Shown here one piece after another: positions 1 to 10,374 of a stretch of 64,000 bases of DNA. Under the pieces are notes generated by a model. It made no database searches, had not been told where the DNA came from, and worked only from the letters and a program-made list of their open reading frames with translations. The stretch is from Candidatus Pantoea haifensis (GTDB taxonomy: Bacteria; Pseudomonadota; Gammaproteobacteria; Enterobacterales; Enterobacteriaceae), in contig JAGTWN010000004.1 in assembly GCA_018842655.1 (NCBI GenBank), positions 434,001 to 498,000 on the forward strand, in the 5' to 3' direction. Position 1 is the stretch's first letter, and every line of letters begins with the position of its first letter. Made by a program: the position numbers and the translations under genes.

Positions 1-738
1 CATCAACGAGGTTAAACCTGCCCAGGTAAAAATAGCATCCAGCACCTGATCCAGAGCAGCACTGCTTTCGCTCTGTAACACGGCCTGATAAGCCTGCGGG
101 CCATGTTCAGCAATCACGTCGTAACAGATCTTGCTGTGAGCCAGTGAGGAGAGTGCATTGCCTTCACGCGCGGGGTGCAGACGGCTGACGGCACGAAATT
201 CATACCACTTCGCCAGCGTGTCGCCCAGTCCAGCCGCTAACCAGCGAGCCGGGGCGCTGGCCAGTAATTCACTGTCGATCAACACCGCAGCAGGCGCTTG
301 CGGCAAGGGAAAAATATCGTAAAAGTTACCGTTATCGTCATAACGAATCGCCAGCGGCGTTACGGCTGAGCAGGTAGCCGCAATTGTCGGAATGGTGATT
401 AACGGTAAGCCAAGCTGAGCGGCAACCGCTTTGCAGGTATCCAGCGATTTTCCACCGCCTACGCCAATGATCAGGTCTGCCTGCAATGTGGCTGCGCGGG
501 CTGCCAGGCGCTCAATCTGTGATAAAGAGGTTTCACCACCAAACCACTCCTGAGCCAGTAGCGCGACGTCAGCGGTGTGCAACTGCGCCTGCACGTCCTT
601 TTCCACTGCACGCAACGCCTGATTACCCCCAATCAGCAGCGCCCGTTTTCCCAGGCTGGCCGCGACGGAACCTAACTGCGCTAAAACGCCTGCGCCGCGT
701 AAGATGCGTGCAGGAAACACCAGATTCATTTCACTCAT
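1..738 (-). CDS. YbdH/HcxA-like iron-type alcohol (hydroxycarboxylate) dehydrogenase, 3' part cut by window edge
   Basis: NAD(P)-linked dehydrogenase of the glycerol-dehydrogenase/iron-containing alcohol dehydrogenase superfamily. 246 residues are visible of a family length of about 360, so the C-terminal third lies left of position 1. A glycine-rich GGGKSLDTCK motif sits at residues 94-103, PTIAATC at 117-123 and GLGDTLAKWYE at 170-180; the Asp of LGDT is a metal ligand in GldA-type enzymes. The PTIAATC and GDTLAKWYE stretches resemble E. coli YbdH (HcxA) more than GldA. The start at 738 follows GGGAAAGCGGA; the ATG at 729 is an alternative. It is divergent from dinG. The substrate cannot be read from sequence; reduction of 2-oxo acids is an inference from YbdH. 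Confidence 0.75.
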   Translation of the reverse strand, partial: MSEMNLVFPARILRGAGVLAQLGSVAASLGKRALLIGGNQALRAVEKDVQAQLHTADVALLAQEWFGGETSLSQIERLAARAATLQADLIIGVGGGKSLDTCKAVAAQLGLPLITIPTIAATCSAVTPLAIRYDDNGNFYDIFPLPQAPAAVLIDSELLASAPARWLAAGLGDTLAKWYEFRAVSRLHPAREGNALSSLAHSKICYDVIAEHGPQAYQAVLQSESSAALDQVLDAIFTWAGLTSLM

Positions 739-940
739 TCCGCTTTCCCAAAATAATCGATGCTGGCAACAGGCGCAGCATCGTATAAAACAAACAGCTA
801 TCTTTTGCTGGACACAGAGACCTGTTCATACTATCCGAGCCTTTTCCTTTTCGGGAGTCGTTCTTTTCATCAGGCGTGCTGAGAAGCCAGTTTCTGAATG
901 GCGCACGAAAAAATCATAACGAAAGCTGACGTTGCCGGGA

Positions 941-960
941 CACTGTGTAAAAATACAGGC
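941..960 (+). promoter_or_regulatory. LexA box upstream of dinG
   Basis: CTGT-N8-ACAG with an A/T-rich centre (CTGTGTAAAAATACAG at 943-958) matches the SOS-box consensus exactly at both half sites. It lies 25 bases upstream of the dinG start. E. coli dinG is a LexA-regulated damage-inducible gene, so the site fits its context. Confidence 0.88.
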
Positions 961-984
961 AATTTTTCCGGTGGTAACGAGACA

Positions 985-3160
985 ATGGCCCTGACAGCAG
1001 CATTAAAAAGCCAGATAGCGCAGTGGTATAAATCACTCCAGCAACAGGTGCCTGATTTTATTCCGCGTGCGCCCCAGCGGCAGATGATCGCTGAAGTGGC
1101 AAAATGTCTGGCAGGTGACGATGGCCGCCATCTGGCGGTAGAAGCGCCGACAGGCGTAGGTAAAACCCTTTCCTATTTGATCCCTGGTATTGCCGTCAGC
1201 CGTGCTGAAGAGAAACGGTTGGTGATCAGTACCGCCAATGTGGCTTTGCAGGATCAAATCTTTACCAAAGATCTGCCGCTGCTTAAAAAGATCGTTCCCG
1301 ATCTCACCTTTACCGCGGCATTTGGTCGCGGTCGCTATGTTTGTCCACGCAATCTGGCCGCTCTGGCGGCAGATGATGACCAGCAAGGCGATTTGTTGTT
1401 GTATCTCGATGATGAAGCGATTAGCAGCACTAAAGAGGAACAAACGCAGTGTGCTCGTTTGCAAACATCGCTGGATCGCTATCAGTGGGATGGGTTACGC
1501 GATCACAGCGAAGAGAATGTCAGCGACAGCTTATGGCAGCGGCTCTCAACAGATAAAGCCAGTTGCCTCGGCGCGCACTGCCGTTGGTATCGCGAATGCC
1601 CCTTTTTATTGCCCGACGTGAAATTGAGCAGGCAGATGTGGTGGTAGCGAACCACGCTCTGGTCATGGCGGCGCTGGAAAATGAATCGGTGCTGCCGCCA
1701 GCGAAGCAGTTAATGCTGGTCCTGGACGAAGGCCATCACTTGCCCGACGTGGCGCGTGATGCACTGGAAATGAGCGCCGATATCACGCCTGGCTGGAGCA
1801 GCTTACAGCTCGATCTGTTTGTAAAACTGGTCGACGGCATCATGACGCAGATGCGACCAAAATCGCCGCCACCTCTGGCTAACCCTGAGCGTCTTAAAGC
1901 GCACTGTGAAGAGTTGCGTGAGCTTCTTACTGTTATCAGCAACGCCCTGAATCCGCTGCTGCCGCCGCATAATCAGCCCGGCGAATACCGTTTCGTCCTG
2001 GGCGAATTGCCTCAGGAACTGCTGGCGCTGTGTGCGCGTTTGTTTAAGTTAAGTGACGCGCTGCGAGGCCTGGCGGAAGGCTTAATTAACGCGCTGAGTG
2101 AACAAACCGGCAAGGTAGATATGGTGCGCTTGCATCGGAACTTACTGCAACTGAATCGCCAGTTTGGCTGGTTTGAATCGATCAGTAAGCTGTGGCGCCT
2201 GGCCGCTCTGGAAAAAGCTTCCGGCGCACCGGTGTCAAAATGGATCACCCGCGAATTACGTGAAGGCCAGGCGCATTTGCTGTTTCACTGCGCCGGCATT
2301 CGCGTCAGCGATCAGCTCGAAAAATTGTTATGGCGCAAGGTGCCTCATGTGGTGGTCACCTCTGCCACGCTGCGCTCGCTCAACAGCTTTAACCGTTTGC
2401 AGGAGATGTCGGGATTAAATGAGAAGGCGGGCGATCGCTTTATCGCGCTCGATTCCCCGTTCAGTCATGTTGATCAGGGCAAGCTGGTGATCCCGCAGAT
2501 GCGTTACGAACCGCTAATGTCGAACGAAGCAGAACACATTGCCGAAATGGCAGGCTATTTCCGTCAGCAAATGGCAGAAAAAAGCACAAAGGTGTGTTGG
2601 TTTTGTTTGCCAGCGGGCGCGCGATGCAGCAGTTTGTTGCCTTTTTGCCCGATTTGCGTCTGTCAATGCTGGTGCAGGGCGATCAGCCGCGTAGCCGTCT
2701 GGTTGAGCTGCACCGTAAACGAGTGGAGCAGGGCGATAGCAGCATTCTCATTGGCTTACAGTCATTTGCGGAAGGGCTGGATTTGAAAGGCGATCTGCTG
2801 AGCCAGGTGCACATTCATAAAATTGCTTTTCCACCGGTGGACAGTCCGGTAATTTTAACCGAAGGCGAGTGGCTGAAAAGCCTAAAACGTTATCCGTTTG
2901 AGGTACAGAGTTTGCCCAGCGCCTCGTTTACGTTGATACAGCAGGTTGGACGCTTAATTCGTAGTCATCAATGTTATGGTGAGATTGTCATTTACGATCG
3001 CCGTTTACTGAGTAAAGCCTACGGCAGCCGACTGTTAGCGGCGCTGCCGGTCTTTGCCATTGAGCAGCCAGCAACACCCGAACCTGCAAAGATAAAAAGC
3101 GCACCCACGCGCACCGTGCGAAAAAACGGCCAACGCGGCGCTGACCGCCGCGCACTTTAA
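985..3160 (+). CDS. dinG: ATP-dependent DNA helicase DinG (two apparent -1 frameshifts)
   Basis: Superfamily 2, XPD-like 5'-3' helicase that unwinds D-loops, R-loops and other structures during SOS and transcription-replication conflicts. Starting at ATG 985 (MALTAALK, as in E. coli) the restored protein is 725 aa (E. coli 716). Walker A EAPTGVGKT is at residues 53-61. The iron-sulphur cysteines are present (Cys120 in GRGRYVC, then the C-x4-C-x5-C cluster near 1564-1599), as is the DEGH box. The frame breaks at T-run 1603-1607 (one T short of ECPFFIARRE) and at GG 2591-2592 (one G short of KGVLVLFASG). Both look like sequencing deletions because every motif continues in the next frame. It is preceded by a LexA box and followed 12 bases later by ybiB. 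Confidence 0.93.
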
Positions 3161-3172
3161 GGGAAGCGAGTG

Positions 3173-4140
3173 ATGGAACTGAATAAAATTATCAAAGAGA
3201 TCGGGCGGGGAAAAATCACGCTCGCGATATCGATTTTGACACGGCGGTGGCGCTTTACAGCGCGATGCTGGCGGGCGAAGTGCCCGATCTGGAATTAGGT
3301 GGCATCCTGATTGCGCTGCGCATTAAAGGTGAAGGCGAAGCCGAAATGCGCGGTTTTTATCAGGCGATGCAGGCAAAAATGATGACGCTTCACGCCCCAG
3401 CCGGTCGTGCCATGCCGGTGGTAATCCCGAGCTACAACGGTGCGCGCCGTCAGGGAAATTTAACGCCGCTGCTGGCGCTGCTGCTGTCGCAACTCGGCTT
3501 TCCGGTTCTGGTGCACGGCGTGAGCGACGATGCAACGCGCGTCACCAGCGAAGCGGTCTTTGCTGAACTTGGCATTCAACCCGTGACGTCGGCAGAGCAG
3601 GCGCAGGCAAAGCTGGATAACGGCGAACTGGCGTTTATCACTATTGATCACCTCTGCCCGCCCATGGCAAAACAGCTCTCGCTGCGCTGGCGTATGGGCG
3701 TGCGTAACAGCGCGCACACCCTGGCTAAACTGGCGACACCGTTTGGCGAGCGTGAGGCGCTGCGTCTGTCAAGCGTGTCACATCCCGAATATGTGCCGCG
3801 TGTCGGCAAGTTTTTCAGTGATATTGATGCTCCCGCCATCCTGCTGAATGGCACAGAAGGCGAGGTGTATGCTAATCCGCAGCGTTGTCCGGCCATCAGT
3901 TATATTCATGGCGCGGAGGCCGAGGCGGAAGTTTGGCTGGCGCGGCAGCCTGAAATAACGCTGGAACTGCCAGGCGACAAAACTGCGGCGGTGACGGCTC
4001 GCTGGATCGAAACCGTCTTAGCGAAGCAGCGGGCGGTGCCAGAAGCGTTGCGTTTGCAGATAGCCTGCTGCCTGCGAGCCAGCGGTCAGTGTGACTCGCT
4101 GGATGCCGGGTTGCAGCGGCTACGCGACGCCGGATACTGA
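3173..4140 (+). CDS. ybiB: YbiB, TrpD2-type DNA-binding protein (one apparent -1 frameshift)
   Basis: Member of the anthranilate phosphoribosyltransferase fold family. The E. coli homologue (TrpD2) binds nucleic acids rather than making tryptophan and is co-transcribed with dinG. The start ATG 3173 (MELNKIIKEIGRGK) is preceded by GGGAAGCGAG. The frame breaks at A-run 3211-3215; with one more A the protein reads GKNHARDIDFDTA and is 322 aa (E. coli 320). Conserved blocks include GEVPDLELGG, PSYNGARRQGNLTPLLALLL, MGVRNSAHTLAKL and GTEGEVYANPQRCP. It ends one base from the convergent M20 amidohydrolase. An SOS co-induction role is inferred from the dinG linkage. Confidence 0.88.
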
Positions 4141-4141
4141 C

Positions 4142-5299
4142 TCAGGCCTGGGGCAGCGTCTGTTCAACCAGGTTCTGCCAAAACGTAATTGCCAGCGGGA
4201 TCAGCGCATCGTTGAAGTCGTAACGGGCATTGTGTAAGGGTGCGGAAGGGATTTCGCCATCTGCACCCAGCCAAAAATAGGCACCCGGGCAGGCTTCCAG
4301 CATGCAGGCAAAATCTTCTGAGGCCATCGACGGATTGACCTGCCACTGCACCTTCTCTTCGCCAAAAGTCTGCTGCGCAACCTGACGCACCTGTTCAGCC
4401 GGACCCGCGTGATTGGCCGTCACCGGATAACCCGGCAGCCAGTCAATCTCCCCACATACGCCAAACGGTTTTGGCAGCGTGTGGACAAAATCTTCAATCA
4501 AACTTCGTACGCGATCGCGCACGTCGGTTTGCAGGCAGCGCACCGTACCGCGCAGCACAATCTGTTCCGGAATAACGTTAATGGCTTCGCCACCGTGAAT
4601 TTGCGTGACGCTGACTACCGCAGAGGTCAGAGGTGACAGGCGGCGCGAAGGAATAGTTTGCAGGGCGAGAATTAACTCAGCCGCCACCACCATGGGATCG
4701 GCACCGCTTTCCGGCATGGCGGCGTGGCAACTTTTGCCGTTCAGGGTAATTTCGAACGCATCGAGTGACGCCATCATCGCACCCGGATTCACCGCCAGCG
4801 AGCCAAGCGGCATGCCTGGCCAGTTGTGCATTGCGTAAACCGCATCCATGGGGAAACGCTCAAACAATCCCTCTTTCACCATTTTTCGGGCGCCACCGAG
4901 ATTTTCTTCCGCAGGCTGAAAAATAAAATGCACCGTACCGCTGAACTGGCGCGTAGCGGCGAGCTGTTTGGCAGCGGCGAGCAGAATAGCGGTATGTCCG
5001 TCGTGTCCGCAGGCGTGCATCACGCCGGGCTGCGTTGATCGCCAGGCAACATCGCCTTTTTCGGTGATTGGCAAGGCGTCCATATCAGCACGTAAGCCAA
5101 TCACGGGACCCGGCCCGTTTTCCAGCGTGCCAATGACTGCCGTTCCCGCCAGCCCACGACTCACCTGCAGGCCTGCCAGTTCAAGCTGTTGTGCAACGAC
5201 CTCACTGGTGCGGTGCTCCTGATAGCCTAATTCAGGTTCACGATGAAACTGGTGACGCCAGCGCAGGGTTTCTTCAAGCAGGGCAGGGGAAAGGGTCAT
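4142..5299 (-). CDS. M20D-family amidohydrolase (hippurate hydrolase/amino-acid amide hydrolase-like)
   Basis: Zinc aminoacylase-type hydrolase of 385 aa, the usual length for the M20D IAA-amino-acid/hippurate hydrolase group. The metal-binding motif HACGHDGH is at residues 95-102 with the bridging Cys, and the catalytic QPAEEN at 128-133. MASEDFA near residue 330 contributes the last metal ligand, and a dimerisation domain lies between. There is no signal peptide, so it is cytoplasmic. It stands alone, convergent with ybiB and upstream of the hut cluster. Removal of an N-acyl group from an amino acid is expected from the family; the natural substrate is not evident. It is not a typical partner of hut genes, so linkage to histidine catabolism is unproven. 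Confidence 0.82.
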   Translation of the reverse strand: MTLSPALLEETLRWRHQFHREPELGYQEHRTSEVVAQQLELAGLQVSRGLAGTAVIGTLENGPGPVIGLRADMDALPITEKGDVAWRSTQPGVMHACGHDGHTAILLAAAKQLAATRQFSGTVHFIFQPAEENLGGARKMVKEGLFERFPMDAVYAMHNWPGMPLGSLAVNPGAMMASLDAFEITLNGKSCHAAMPESGADPMVVAAELILALQTIPSRRLSPLTSAVVSVTQIHGGEAINVIPEQIVLRGTVRCLQTDVRDRVRSLIEDFVHTLPKPFGVCGEIDWLPGYPVTANHAGPAEQVRQVAQQTFGEEKVQWQVNPSMASEDFACMLEACPGAYFWLGADGEIPSAPLHNARYDFNDALIPLAITFWQNLVEQTLPQA

Positions 5300-5466
5300 G
5301 CAGAAACGCGCTCCTTACGGATTGAGAAGGTTTCACTTTAGTGGCAAGGCGGCACGGCGTCTATTGCCGAAACAGGGAAATATGGCTGTAACCTAAAACA
5401 AAATGGAATAAGTAATAAGAGAGTGAGATTGAACAAGCGGATGCTGATCGCTAACGGCGCGCTATC

Positions 5467-5509
5467 GCCCTATTGGTTTACCGCAGAAAGGGCAGAGAAC
5501 CAATAGGGC
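5467..5509 (-). terminator. 12-bp hairpin downstream of hutU
   Basis: GCCCTATTGGTT (5467-5478) is the exact reverse complement of AACCAATAGGGC (5498-5509) with a 19-base loop. It lies 27 bases beyond the hutU stop on the minus strand, inside the 236-bp gap to the amidohydrolase gene. It has no U tract, so it could be a Rho-assisted end, an mRNA-stabilising stem or an operator; terminator is a guess. Confidence 0.45.
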
Positions 5510-5535
5510 AGCAGTGCGCAGAGGTGCCAGAAATA

Positions 5536-7229
5536 TCAGCGCGCAGCGGGCTGCATGGGCAAATTCAACCCATGCTGCTGAGCACAGGCCTGCGCCTGTT
5601 CATAACCTGCATCGGCGTGGCGCATCACGCCCGTTGCGGGATCGTTCCATAGCACGCGACTGAGACGGGTGTCAGCGGCCTCGCTGCCGTCACAGACAAT
5701 CACCATGCCCGCATGCTGTGAAAAGCCCATGCCAACGCCACCGCCGTGGTGCAGGCTAACCCAGGTCGCACCGCCTGCGGTATTCAGTAAGGCATTCAGC
5801 AACGGCCAGTCAGAAACCGCGTCGGAACCATCTTTCATCGCTTCCGTTTCCCGATTTGGCGAAGCCACCGAGCCACAATCCAGATGATCGCGTCCAATCA
5901 CAATCGGCGCTTTTAACTCACCGTTGCGCACCATCTCATTAAACGCTAAGCCTGCCAGGTGGCGCTCACCCAGGCCCAGCCAGCAAATGCGCGCCGGTAA
6001 ACCCTGAAAGGCGATACGTTCCTGTGCCATATCCAGCCAGCGATGCAGATTCGTATGATGAGGAAATAGCTCTTTCAGTTTGGCATCGGTTTTACAGATA
6101 TCTTGCGGATCGCCCGATAACGCCACCCAGCGGAACGGCCCTTTGCCTTCACAGAACAGTGGTCGAATATAGGCGGGAACAAAGCCCGGAAAATCAAAAG
6201 CGTTACTTACGCCTTCATCCAGCGCCACCTGACGGATATTGTTACCGTAATCAACCGTTGGGATACCCATATGGTAAAAGTCGAGCATCGCCTGGACATG
6301 CACCGCCATCGAGGCGCGTGCTGCTTTTTCCACTGCTTTAGGATTATCCAGTTTTTCCCGCTGCCAGCGCGCCACATCCCAACCCATCGGCAAATAGCCG
6401 TTGATCGGATCGTGAGCCGAGGTTTGGTCGGTAACAATATCGGGTGTTAGCCCGCCAGCTTTGGCGCGCTTCACCAGTTCTGGCAAAATTTCCGCCGCGT
6501 TACCCAGCAAGCCCACGGAAACGGCTTTTTCGCCTGGGTCGCTTCATCAATTATGGCCAGGGCTTCATCCAGCGAGGTGGCTTTTTGATCGACATAGCGC
6601 GTGCGCAGGCGAAAATCGATGCGCGATTCCTGACACTCAATCGCCAGCACACAGGCACCGGCTAACACGCCTGCCAGCGGTTGCGCACCGCCCATGCCGC
6701 CCAGACCGGCAGTCAGGATCCAGCGCCCACGCAAATCGTTGTTGTAGTGCTGTCGGCCTGCTTCCACAAAGGTTTCATAGGTTCCCTGCACAATGCCCTG
6801 CGCGCCAATGTAAATCCACGACCCGGCAGTCATCTGGCCATACATCATCAGGCCCGCTTTATCCAGCTCGTGAAAATGATCCCAGTTGGCCCAGTGCGGC
6901 ACCAGGTTTGAGTTCGCCAGCAAGACTCGCGGTGCGTCGGCGTGAGTACGGAACACGCCAACCGGTTTACCGGACTGGATCAGCAGCGTTTCATCGGGTT
7001 TTAACACCTGCAAGGACCGCAAAATCTGCTCGAAGCATTCCCGGTTTCGCGCCGCTTTGCCAATGCCGCCATACACCACTAAATCTTCCGGGCGTTCGGC
7101 TACGTCAGGATCGAGGTTGTTCTGGATCATGCGATAAGCGGCTTCAATCAGCCAGTTAGCGCAATGCAGCTCATTTCCATGCGGCGCACGAACTTCACGT
7201 GCAACGGCCTGAGACAGGGTTTCGCTCAT
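5536..7229 (-). CDS. hutU: Urocanate hydratase HutU (one apparent -1 frameshift)
   Basis: Second enzyme of histidine breakdown: adds water to urocanate to give 4-imidazolone-5-propanoate, using tightly bound NAD+ as an electrophile. The start ATG 7229 ([18 protein letters not shown]) has AAGGAATCC upstream, 10 bases after the hutH stop. LGGMGGAQP (residues 176-184) belongs to the NAD-binding fold; [11 protein letters not shown] holds the conserved catalytic-region Cys; SPNRETEAM and [10 protein letters not shown] follow. The frame breaks at T-run 6526-6530: one extra base restores [20 protein letters not shown] and a 564-aa protein (family about 555-560). hutH-hutU form one minus-strand operon ending in the 5467-5509 hairpin. 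Confidence 0.93.
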
Positions 7230-7239
7230 GTCGGATTCC

Positions 7240-8794
7240 TTATTCAGCAGTAAGAGGACGCATGCTGGGCAGCAGTGCGGTCAAAGGTTGAGGCCAGTCG
7301 GTGCGGCTTGCCCACAGACGCATTGCCTCGATGTCCGGTGCGAGCAGCCGATCCTGTTCCAGAAAAGCGACCTGCTCGCGAATGAGACTGATCGCCTGTT
7401 CAAGCAAGGCGGAACTCTGTAGCGGGCGGTTAAATTCAATGCCTTGTGCCGCCGCCATCGCCTCAATTCCCACTACGGCGGCGGTGTTAAAACACATATC
7501 GCCAAGACGACGCGCCGCATAGGTTGCCATCGAAACGTGATCTTCCTGATTGGCTGAGGTCGGCAGGCTGTCAACGCTGCCCGGATGCGCCAGCGATTTG
7601 TTTTCTGAAGCCAGCGCCGCGGCAGTAACCTGAGCGATCATAAAACCTGAATTCACGCCACCGTCGTGCACCAAAAAAGGGGTAAACCGGATAAACCGGT
7701 ATCAAGCAACAGTGCAAGGCGGCGTTCAGAAATTGCACCGATTTCTGCCACGGCCAGTGCGATGATGTCAGCGGCAAATGCCACTGGCTCGGCGTGGAAG
7801 TTTCCGCCAGAAATGACATCGCCAGAATCGCTGAACACCAGCGGGTTATCCGAGGCGGCATTCGCTTCAGTCTGCAATACGCGCGCGGCGTACGTCAGGT
7901 TATCCAGGCAGGCTCCCATGACCTGAGGGACGCAACGAACAGAATAGGGATCTTGTACCCGACCACAGTTGACGTGCGAACCGAGAATTTCGCTGCCCTC
8001 AATCAGCGCCGTCACGGCAGCTGCCACAGCGATCTGTCCCTGCTGGCCCCGCGCCTGATGAATACGTGCATCGAAAGGTTTAAGCGAACCTTTAATGGCT
8101 TCCAGCGACAGCGCACCGGCCATTAAGCCCGCTGCGAACACATTTTCTGCTTCAAACAGGCCGCGCAGCGCCAGGGCTGTTGACACCTGCGTGCCGTTAA
8201 GCAGCGCCAGCCCTCTTTCGGACCGAGAACAAAGGGTGCGAGACCGACTTTCGCTAAGCCTGCAACCGCAGAGATCATTTCGCCCTGAACGCGCACCTGG
8301 CCTTCACCCAGTAGCATCAGCGACATGTGCGCCAGCGGAGCTAAATCACCAGATGCGCCAACCGAACCTTTTGCGGGAATACACGGCATGATGCCCGCAT
8401 TAAACAGTGCCAGCAGCGCATCGACCAGCACCATACGCACACCCGAGTGACCGCGAGCCAGACTGACAATTTTGCTCGCCACAATCAACCGCGTGACATT
8501 ATCCGGCAGCAGATCGCCCAATCCTGTGCTGTGCGAAAGCACCAGGTTGCGCTGCAAGTCGGCCAGACGGTTAGCAGGGATTTGGGTCTGCGCCAGCTTG
8601 CCGAAGCCGGTATTGATGCCATACACCACGTTGCCCGAGGCCACAATGGTCTCCACCGTTCTTTGTGCCTGCGCGATGGCCTCGCGAGCGCCCTCATCAA
8701 GGCTAAGCGTGACGTTACCCTGATAAATAGCGCGTAACGTTGCGAGATCAACCTCGCCTGGCACCAGGCGCACATCCTGCGATGAACCTGACAT
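7240..8794 (-). CDS. hutH: Histidine ammonia-lyase HutH (two apparent -1 frameshifts)
   Basis: First step of the pathway: deaminates L-histidine to trans-urocanate with a self-made MIO electrophile. The Ala147-Ser148-Gly149 triad that cyclises to MIO is present in [12 protein letters not shown]. The start is ATG 8794, and the restored length of 518 aa is normal for HutH. Frame breaks: C-run 8211-8213 (restores [20 protein letters not shown]) and the A6G4 run 7673-7682 (restores [20 protein letters not shown]). Both are single-base losses. It is the first gene of hutHU, with HutC operators within 110 bases upstream, so substrate induction by urocanate is expected. Confidence 0.94.
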
Positions 8795-8802
8795 AGTCTA
8801 CT

Positions 8803-8816
8803 CCTGTCTATACAAG
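8803..8816 (-). promoter_or_regulatory. HutC operator, hutH-proximal
   Basis: The core TGTCTATACA (8805-8814) within CCTGTCTATACAAG overlaps the hutH leader 10 bases from its start codon. The same core occurs four times in the hut cluster and nowhere else I noticed. HutC of the GntR/UTRA family binds TGTA-type palindromes in other bacteria. Confidence 0.68.
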
Positions 8817-8890
8817 TGCGTGGCCGCTAATACCCCGTTCAAAGCGTTAGCGTTTACTGGAATAAAGCGAGTGAAGCATAAGCGTCTAAT

Positions 8891-8904
8891 CTTGTCTATA
8901 CAAG
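8891..8904 (-). promoter_or_regulatory. HutC operator, hutHU promoter
   Basis: CTTGTCTATACAAG is palindromic apart from its central bases and contains the shared core TGTCTATACA. It lies about 97 bases upstream of hutH, where it could cover the hutHU promoter. Confidence 0.72.
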
Positions 8905-9032
8905 TAGCAAGGGCTGTGCCAGGCCGATCACAAAAAAGTCGTCGCAGTAAAGAAGGGAAAGCAGCAACTTAGCGGAAAACGCTGCATCGCAACGGTGCGC
9001 GGGCTGCACCGCTGACGAGCAGGGAACAGGCA

Positions 9033-9046
9033 GATGTCTATACATT
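9033..9046 (+). promoter_or_regulatory. HutC operator upstream of hutC
   Basis: Third copy of the TGTCTATACA core (9035-9044), 53 bases before the hutC start. This suggests autorepression. The remainder of the 302-bp hutH-hutC gap shows no coding signal. Confidence 0.65.
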
Positions 9047-9096
9047 TGCGTATGCAGACAGTAAACTCAGGGCATTATCAGGATGAGGAAACAAAA

Positions 9097-9851
9097 ATGG
9101 TTGAGCATACGGCGATAGCGCAACTGGCTGCGGCCATGAGCGATGAACCTGCCCCAATCTATCAGCGCGTTAAGCAGGCCATTGTGAGTCAGATTCGGGC
9201 GGGGCACTGGAAATCGAATCAGCGCGTGCCGTCAGAAAGCGAGTTAGTGAATGAGCTCGGCGTCAGCCGTATGACAATCAACCGTGCGCTGCGTGAGTTA
9301 ACCAGCGAAGGTTTTTGGTGCGTATGCAGGGTGTTGGCACCTTTGTCGCTGAGATGAAAGGCTACACGGCGATGCTGGAAGTGCATAACATCGCTGATGA
9401 AATTGCCCAGCGTGGTCATCAGCACAGTTGTAAAATCCTCGCTATCGGTCAAACCAAAGCGGATCCTGAACAGGCAGCAGTATTAGGATTAAGCACGGGT
9501 CAGACGCTTTTCCATTCTCTGATTGTGCATTACGAAAATGACCTGCCGGTGCAGTTAGAAGATCGCCTGGTGAATCCGTTAATGGCACCCGACTATCTGA
9601 CGCAGGATTATCAGCGACAAACGCCCTACACCTATTTAATGCGCGTTGCGCCGTTAACCGCGGGTGAACATATTGTTGAAGCGGTGCTGGCGGATGCGCG
9701 GCAACGCAAACACCTGGCATTGGATGAGCATGAACCCTGCCTGCTGATCCGTCGCCAGACGTGGAGCGACAATAAAATCGTGACCTATGCGCGCCTGCTC
9801 TATCCCGGCTCACGCTATAAACTGCTGGGCCGCTTCAAGGGACACGGCTGA
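9097..9851 (+). CDS. hutC: HutC, GntR/UTRA-family repressor of hut genes (one apparent -1 frameshift)
   Basis: Transcriptional repressor released by urocanate. An N-terminal winged helix (PIYQRVKQAIVSQI, then the recognition segment PSESELVNELGVSRMTINRA, about residues 24-68) is followed by a UTRA ligand-binding domain. The start ATG 9097 is chosen because ATGAGGA lies 8 bases upstream; an upstream in-frame ATG at 9034 falls inside an operator and is unlikely. The frame breaks at T-run 9312-9316; one more T restores SEGFLVRMQGVGTFVAEMKG. The restored protein is 251 aa. It is divergent from hutHU, and its 3' end overlaps hutD by 17 bases tail to tail. Confidence 0.9.
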
Positions 9852-10374
9852 GGCGGGTAAACAACAGGTGTGCCTCCTGACTGAGCGGGGTAAGCTGCAC
9901 GGGCTCGTCAACCCACCAAATGCCCTGCTGGGGTGCGAGGATTTTACCGTGCGCCAGCCGCCATTCTCCTGACAATACAAATGCAACGCCGTGTTCACTG
10001 CTTACCGCAGTTGAAAGCACCTGGACCGCTGCGAGCCAGCTTGCACGGCGCGTCATGATATTGAAATCCAGGCTGGTGCCGCCGGTCAGGGTGGCCTTTA
10101 GCGCCAGCTCACCAGAAAACGCCCACGGCTGATGTAGCGTTAAACGCTGCTCTGTACCCGGTGCGTTAAGCCTGACTGCATCGCCCTGTAACAGAGTAAT
10201 CACCCGATCCACACCGGGAAACAGCGAAAAAGCGCCGTCTGTTGAAATTGTAGCAATGCTGGCGCGCCAGCCAAAGTGCACTTCACCAGGCGGAAAGCTG
10301 ATGATTTCGCGCGTTTCGCCACCGCCGTTGCGCCAGCGACTGACCGGCAGATCGTGATATGAAAATGGGTTCAT
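9835..10374 (-). CDS. hutD: HutD/Ves family protein
   Basis: Cupin-like HutD family protein of 179 aa. MNPFSYHDLPVSRWRNGGGETREI is typical of the N-terminus, followed by FGWRASIATISTDGAFSLFPGVDR and FNIMTRRASW. Its role is not biochemically settled: in Pseudomonas HutD is proposed to limit hut expression. The start codon overlaps the hutF stop as ATGA, so it is translationally coupled behind hutF on the same transcript. No signal peptide. The family call is firm; the function is not. Confidence 0.85.
   Translation of the reverse strand: MNPFSYHDLPVSRWRNGGGETREIISFPPGEVHFGWRASIATISTDGAFSLFPGVDRVITLLQGDAVRLNAPGTEQRLTLHQPWAFSGELALKATLTGGTSLDFNIMTRRASWLAAVQVLSTAVSSEHGVAFVLSGEWRLAHGKILAPQQGIWWVDEPVQLTPLSQEAHLLFTRLSRVP

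Noticed and set aside
486-788. 100-codon plus-strand frame
   Set aside because: It runs antisense to the YbdH-like gene, has no ribosome site and an Arg/Pro/His-rich composition typical of shadow frames in G/C-rich coding DNA.
985-3160. Programmed ribosomal frameshifting in dinG, hutH, chbC and others
   Set aside because: The breaks occur in many unrelated genes, in runs of any base including short G runs, without slippery heptamers or stimulatory structures, and always as a lost base.
6461-7159. 232-codon plus-strand frame opposite hutU
   Set aside because: Antisense to a conserved urocanase region, with shadow-frame composition.
8914-8931. CRP site in the hutH-hutC gap (TGTGC...TCACA)
   Set aside because: The half sites are separated by 8 bases instead of 6, giving the wrong helical spacing.
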